The translations under genes were made by a program, and so were the position numbers. The notes under the pieces were generated by a model that was not told the origin of the DNA, did not search any database, and saw nothing but the letters and a program-made list of their open reading frames with translations. Of a DNA stretch of 35,415 nt, positions 31,657 to 35,415 are shown piece after piece. Origin of the DNA: Bacillota bacterium (GTDB lineage: Bacteria > Bacillota > Limnochordia > DTU080); contig DUQB01000055.1 in NCBI GenBank assembly GCA_012838035.1, forward strand, positions 1-35,415, in the 5' to 3' direction. Every line of letters begins with the position of its first letter. The stretch's first letter is position 1.

Positions 31657-33831
31657 ATGAGTAAACAGCATAGCAGGTTGCTTAGCGGCAACGAAGCCGT
31701 CGCTTTAAGCGCGTTGCACGCGCGTATTAATCTAGGTACAGGATATCCCGGCACCCCCTCCACGGAAATATTGGAGAACTTCGCTGCCTGGGGCGGCAAG
31801 GCGCAATGGGCTCCTAATGAGAAAGTAGCCGCAGAGGTAGGTTTAGGCGTCGCTTTCGCCGGTGGTCGCGCCTTGGTGACCATGAAGCATGTAGGCCTTA
31901 ACGTAGCTGCCGACCCGGTGTTCACCATGGCCTATTCCGGCGTACCCGGCGCCTTGGTGCTGGTCAGCGCCGATGACCCCGGCATGGCTTCCAGTCAGAA
32001 CGAGCAAGATACCCGGCGTTATGCCGAAGCCGCCGGTCTGCCGATGTTTGAACCGTCTGATTCACAAGAAGCTTACGACCTGCTACGCTTAGCCTTTGAA
32101 ATATCGCATGCTTGGCAAATTCCGGTCATCTTCCGCATGACCACTCGCGTGTGCCACTCGAAGAGCCTCGTCATTCCCAGCGCTCCCATGGCTCCGGTTC
32201 AGGTTACGGCGTATGAACCAAGCGTCAAAGAGCGCGTGATGATCCCGGGACATGCTCGCCCGGCGCATCGTCGCTTGCGCGATAAATTAGCCAAACTCAC
32301 TTTGTGGAACGAGCAACATGGTCCCTGGCGAAAAGAAACAGGAAACGCAGAATTGGGTATCATCACGGCAGGGATATCCTACCAACACGCCCGGGAAGCC
32401 GTCCCTGACGCTTCCTTCCTGAAGCTCGGCATGACTTACCCCCTGCCTATCCAGGTCATTCTTGATTTTATCTCTACCGTAGATCGCTGCGTCGTCGTCG
32501 AGGAGAATGACCCCTGGCTGGTGCAGGCCATTCGTTTTGCCGGCGGTCAAGTGGAAGGCAAATATGACCCGATCTACCGTTTCGGTGAACTGAATGTAAC
32601 GCGTGTTAAACGCATTCTGGCCGCTGATCGCACCCCCGAAACGCCTGCGGTACCAGGCAAGGCGCCTGAACTGTGTCAAGGCTGTCCCCACCGCGCTTCT
32701 TTCGCTGTTTTAAAAGAACTCAATTGCATAGTCTCAGGCGATATCGGCTGTTACACTCTAGCCGCCTTACCTCCTATTGACGCAATGGATACCATGATCG
32801 ATATGGGGGCGGCTATAGGCGTGGGCTTGGGCATGCGACACACGCTGCCCGAAAGTGAAGCCCGGCGAGTGGTAAGTGTTATCGGCGACAGCACCTTTAT
32901 TCACAGCGGCCTTACCGGCTTGGTCGAGATGGTATACAATCCGCCGGAAACAGGCCATGTGCTGGTCATTCTAGACAATGGCATCACCGCCATGACGGGG
33001 CAACAGGAGCATCCCGGCACGGGACGCAAATTAGACTCCACCCCTACGGCTCAATTGGATTACGAAAAGGTCGCACGTGCAGTTGGGATTCAGCATGTAT
33101 TCACTGTGAATCCGGTGCGTGAACGCGACAGATTCAAGGAGATCCTACGTAAAGCATTGGCCGGCAACGAACTCACGGTGATCATCTCGAGGATGCCCTG
33201 CATTCTCACGGCCAAAAAGCGGCAGGCCGGTGAGCAAATTGCCCGTTCACTAGCAAAAAAGCGCCAATCCGGCAATTGTACAACTGAAACCGCGGCGCAA
33301 CCTGAAGCCGAACATGCAGAGTACGCCGACAGCCTTGCGTCTGCCCACGTTGAAAATGCCCCTATGGTGAACGTACGTTTTGCCGGGCTAGGCGGCATGG
33401 GCGTCATCACTGCATCCGACATCCTGGCGGACGCGGCTTTCCGCACCGGGTACGATGTAAAAAAGGCCGAGGTACATGGGATGAGCCAACGGGGCGGATC
33501 GGTGTCAAGCGACGTGCGCTATGGCGCGCAGGTCCTCAGCCCTATGATTCCGGATGGAAGAGTTGACTATCTGGTGGTGTTGGCTGAAGACCAAGTACCG
33601 GTACACCAGATGCACTTAACGGCAGAGGGTAAGTTGATCACACCAGCGCAGATAAATATGGAGGCCTTACCTAACCGCAAATGTCTGAATGTGGCTATGC
33701 TAGGCGTATTGAGCAACTACCTGGATTTGCCGCCGGAAATGTGGTTGGCCGCGTTGCGGGACCGCTTTCCCCAAAGACTGCATGCGGCAAACGAAGCTGC
33801 ATTCTTTGCCGGGCGCGACAGTGAGAAGTAG
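31657..33831 (+). CDS. iorAB: IorA-IorB fusion: indolepyruvate:ferredoxin oxidoreductase lacking the ferredoxin domain (724 aa)
   Basis: The ATG at 31657 has GAGAGG 10 nt upstream; an in-frame TTG at 31639 lacks one. The enzyme oxidatively decarboxylates arylpyruvates to arylacetyl-CoA with thiamine diphosphate, or runs in reverse. Residues 1-175 are the pyrimidine-binding domain (LLSGNEAVALSALHARIN, then GTGYPGTPSTEI), followed by the transketolase C-like part. The TPP domain has C340-QGC343-PHR, GDIGCYTL, GDSTFIHSG (410-418) and NGITAMTGQQEHPGTG. Separate IorA proteins then carry two [4Fe-4S] cysteine groups. Here, after the conserved PC(515)ILTAKK, there is only a charged Ala/Glu linker (about 520-568), and residues 570-724 are a complete IorB-like gamma domain (FAGLGGMGVITASDILADAA, VHGMSQRGGSV). 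It leads the operon with paaK. Confidence 0.9.
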   Translation: MSKQHSRLLSGNEAVALSALHARINLGTGYPGTPSTEILENFAAWGGKAQWAPNEKVAAEVGLGVAFAGGRALVTMKHVGLNVAADPVFTMAYSGVPGALVLVSADDPGMASSQNEQDTRRYAEAAGLPMFEPSDSQEAYDLLRLAFEISHAWQIPVIFRMTTRVCHSKSLVIPSAPMAPVQVTAYEPSVKERVMIPGHARPAHRRLRDKLAKLTLWNEQHGPWRKETGNAELGIITAGISYQHAREAVPDASFLKLGMTYPLPIQVILDFISTVDRCVVVEENDPWLVQAIRFAGGQVEGKYDPIYRFGELNVTRVKRILAADRTPETPAVPGKAPELCQGCPHRASFAVLKELNCIVSGDIGCYTLAALPPIDAMDTMIDMGAAIGVGLGMRHTLPESEARRVVSVIGDSTFIHSGLTGLVEMVYNPPETGHVLVILDNGITAMTGQQEHPGTGRKLDSTPTAQLDYEKVARAVGIQHVFTVNPVRERDRFKEILRKALAGNELTVIISRMPCILTAKKRQAGEQIARSLAKKRQSGNCTTETAAQPEAEHAEYADSLASAHVENAPMVNVRFAGLGGMGVITASDILADAAFRTGYDVKKAEVHGMSQRGGSVSSDVRYGAQVLSPMIPDGRVDYLVVLAEDQVPVHQMHLTAEGKLITPAQINMEALPNRKCLNVAMLGVLSNYLDLPPEMWLAALRDRFPQRLHAANEAAFFAGRDSEK

Positions 33832-33873
33832 GCATAGCATTTCGTCAACTCCAGTGCAAGAGAGGTAGGTTTC

Positions 33874-35202
33874 ATGATAGATCTGTGGAACGATCAACGC
33901 GGCACATTTCATCCCGACAGCGCATTAGACTATTTGCCTGAGCCGCAATTGCGCCGTCTACAGTTGCAACGGCTGCAGGCCATCGTCAAGCGTGCATACG
34001 ATCATGTGGAGCTCACACGCACGCGTATGCAGACCGCAGGTATTACGCCCGACGACATCCGTTCTTTAGAAGACATTCGGCTCCTCCCCTTCAGTACCAA
34101 AACTGACTTGCGCGACACCTATCCGTACGGTTTATTCGCCAGCCCCATCAGCGAAGTGGTGCGCTTACACGCCTCAAGCGGTACAACCGGGAAACCGATT
34201 GTGGTAGGTTATACGCAACAAGACATGGAAGTCTGGAAAAACGTTATGAAGCGCACTTTTGTTGCAGCCGGCTTATCCAGGCGCGACATTATTCAAAACG
34301 CCTTCGGCTATGGTTTGTTTACAGGCGGGCTAGGCGCTCACTATGGCGCGGAAGCGCTGGGAGCTACGGTTATTCCCGCTTCCGGGGGAAATACCACCAG
34401 GCAACTAATGGTGCTCCAAGACTTTGGGGTCACGGCTATCTGTAGCACGCCCAGCTACTTTGTACACTTAGTGGAAGTGGCGGAGAGAATGGGCATCGAT
34501 TTCCACAAACTTCCCTTACGTACGGGCATTTTCGGCGCTGAGCCCTGGACGCCGCAAATGCGCAGCTACATCCAGGAGAAAACAAACATTAAGGCCTATG
34601 ATATCTACGGCCTTTCAGAAATCATCGGCCCCGGCGTCGCAACCGAGTGTTCCGAACAGCACGGGCTCCATGTGTTTGAAGACCATTTCCTGGTGGAGGT
34701 CGTGCATCCGGTTACAGGTGAACCGTTGCCCGATGGATGCGAAGGGGAGTTGGTACTCACCACGCTAAGCAAAGAAGCCATGCCTATCTTAAGGTATCGG
34801 ACGCACGATCTGACCAGTATCATCTCGAAAAAGTGCAGTTGCGGCCGTACAATCCGACGCATTGACCGCATCGGCAAGCGTACCGACGACATGTTTATCA
34901 TCCGCGGCGTCAATATCTTCCCTGGCCAAATTGAGGCTGCGCTGTTAAGCACCGAAAGGAATCTGCCGCATTACCAGATCGTGCTTACTCGAGCAGGCGG
35001 CCTTGACCAAATGGAGGTGCGGGTGGAAGTCACCCAATCGCTCTTTAGCGATACGATTAAGGCTATGGAGCAACTACAGGAACGCTTCACCAAAGCGATC
35101 GAAAATGTGATCGGTATCCGGGTGAAGGTTACTTTAGTCGAGCCGCATTCAATTCCACGTAGCGAAGGAAAAGCCAAGCGCGTTATTGATCAACGCAACT
35201 AG
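33874..35202 (+). CDS. paaK: Phenylacetate-CoA ligase (442 aa)
   Basis: The ATG at 33874 has GAGAGGTAGG upstream, 42 nt after the iorAB stop. It is an AMP-forming acyl-CoA ligase of the ANL superfamily. The ATP P-loop is ASSGTTGKPIVVGYT (about residues 99-113), followed by GYGLFTGGLGAHYG and the adenylate motif YDIYGLSEIIGPGV. The CSCGRT segment and the hinge/C-terminal lobe GKRTDDMFIIRGVNIFPGQIE are typical of PaaK. It converts phenylacetate or a related arylacetate plus ATP and CoA to aryl-CoA and AMP. Next to iorAB it can feed arylacetyl-CoA for reductive carboxylation to arylpyruvate, that is, aromatic amino-acid salvage. The ACT-domain gene begins 20 nt downstream. Confidence 0.93.
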   Translation: MIDLWNDQRGTFHPDSALDYLPEPQLRRLQLQRLQAIVKRAYDHVELTRTRMQTAGITPDDIRSLEDIRLLPFSTKTDLRDTYPYGLFASPISEVVRLHASSGTTGKPIVVGYTQQDMEVWKNVMKRTFVAAGLSRRDIIQNAFGYGLFTGGLGAHYGAEALGATVIPASGGNTTRQLMVLQDFGVTAICSTPSYFVHLVEVAERMGIDFHKLPLRTGIFGAEPWTPQMRSYIQEKTNIKAYDIYGLSEIIGPGVATECSEQHGLHVFEDHFLVEVVHPVTGEPLPDGCEGELVLTTLSKEAMPILRYRTHDLTSIISKKCSCGRTIRRIDRIGKRTDDMFIIRGVNIFPGQIEAALLSTERNLPHYQIVLTRAGGLDQMEVRVEVTQSLFSDTIKAMEQLQERFTKAIENVIGIRVKVTLVEPHSIPRSEGKAKRVIDQRN

Positions 35203-35222
35203 TTCAGAAAGGTGGATGACCG

Positions 35223-35415
35223 ATGCAGATCCGGCAACTCTCTGTTTTTCTGGAAAACAAACCGGGTAGACTCAGCACCGTTTGTGAAGCGCTGGCAAAT
35301 GCCGGCATTAACCTGGTCACCCTTTCGTTGGCTGACACCACCCAGTTTGGCATCCTAAGGTTGATTGTGGAAGATTGGGAAAAGGCTAAACAAGTACTGG
35401 AAGAGTGCGGCTACG
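35223..35415 (+). CDS. ACT-domain protein, 5' part only
   Basis: The ATG at 35223 follows AAGGTGG at about 7 nt; the frame is open for 64 codons to the window edge. [20 protein letters not shown] followed by [19 protein letters not shown] is a clear ACT fold with the ligand-binding Gly-Arg turn (NKPGRL). A second ACT repeat is likely beyond the edge, as in COG4747 tandem-ACT proteins commonly placed beside paaK and ior genes. It probably senses an amino acid, most likely aromatic, and regulates the enzymes of its operon. The effector is not shown by the sequence. Confidence 0.85.
   Translation, partial: MQIRQLSVFLENKPGRLSTVCEALANAGINLVTLSLADTTQFGILRLIVEDWEKAKQVLEECGY

Overview
The window looks like chromosome of an anaerobic, heterotrophic Bacillota-type bacterium (Clostridia/Limnochordia-like). 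This is inferred from strong AGGAGG-type ribosome binding sites, TTG and GTG starts alongside ATG, sigma-A-like promoters, intrinsic terminators, moderate GC, and ferredoxin-linked enzymes (NfnAB, indolepyruvate:ferredoxin oxidoreductase). The exact lineage cannot be read from the sequence. No rRNA, complete tRNA, CRISPR array, integrase or transposase was found.

Layout. 1-1015: a partial secreted or anchored zinc carboxypeptidase/aspartoacylase-like gene leaving the left edge on the minus strand. 1443-6094: a single-chain ABC exporter, then an ArsP/DUF318-type permease followed closely by a membrane-anchored DUF362 protein. 6131-8156: a decayed patch with a small lipoprotein gene, a broken tandem copy of its repeat module, a beta-propeller gene broken by two +1 frame changes, and an imperfect direct repeat on both sides of that pseudogene. 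8353-10236: a secreted beta-helix (pectate-lyase-like) protein. 10339-12578: nfnAB, the electron-bifurcating ferredoxin/NAD(P)H transhydrogenase, behind a TATAAT promoter with a perfect 7-1-7 palindrome in its -35 region. 12733-16375: an aldo/keto reductase, a Gfo/Idh/MocA oxidoreductase and an orphan sugar-binding lipoprotein or secreted protein. 16734-17675: an EamA exporter. 17687-21237: two overlapping ABC half-exporter genes whose motifs predict one consensus and one degenerate ATPase site. 21851-23038: two small envelope proteins. 23068-26043: a ROK regulator and a polysaccharide-deacetylase-like protein. 26334-27571: a DegT/DnrJ-type aminotransferase broken by a 1-nt frameshift and preceded by a possible 30-codon leader ORF. 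27670-31312: a secreted beta-propeller protein and a large secreted phosphodiester-glycosidase (NAGPA) protein, transcribed divergently. 31471-35415: a promoter, a leader that can fold into a closed multi-branch RNA, then iorAB (fused), paaK and an ACT-domain gene running off the right edge.

How the genes fit together. Two themes stand out. One is ferredoxin/CoA metabolism of aromatic amino acids: IorAB interconverts arylpyruvates and arylacetyl-CoA, PaaK makes aryl-CoA from the acid, the ACT protein is a candidate amino-acid sensor, and NfnAB balances ferredoxin with NAD(P)H. The other is envelope and carbohydrate work: beta-helix protein, deacetylase, ROK repressor, sugar-binding protein, NAGPA and ABC exporters. 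The most notable points are the IorA-IorB fusion without the usual iron-sulfur (ferredoxin) domain, the structured leader ahead of it, and the cluster of decaying genes at 6.2-8.2 kb.
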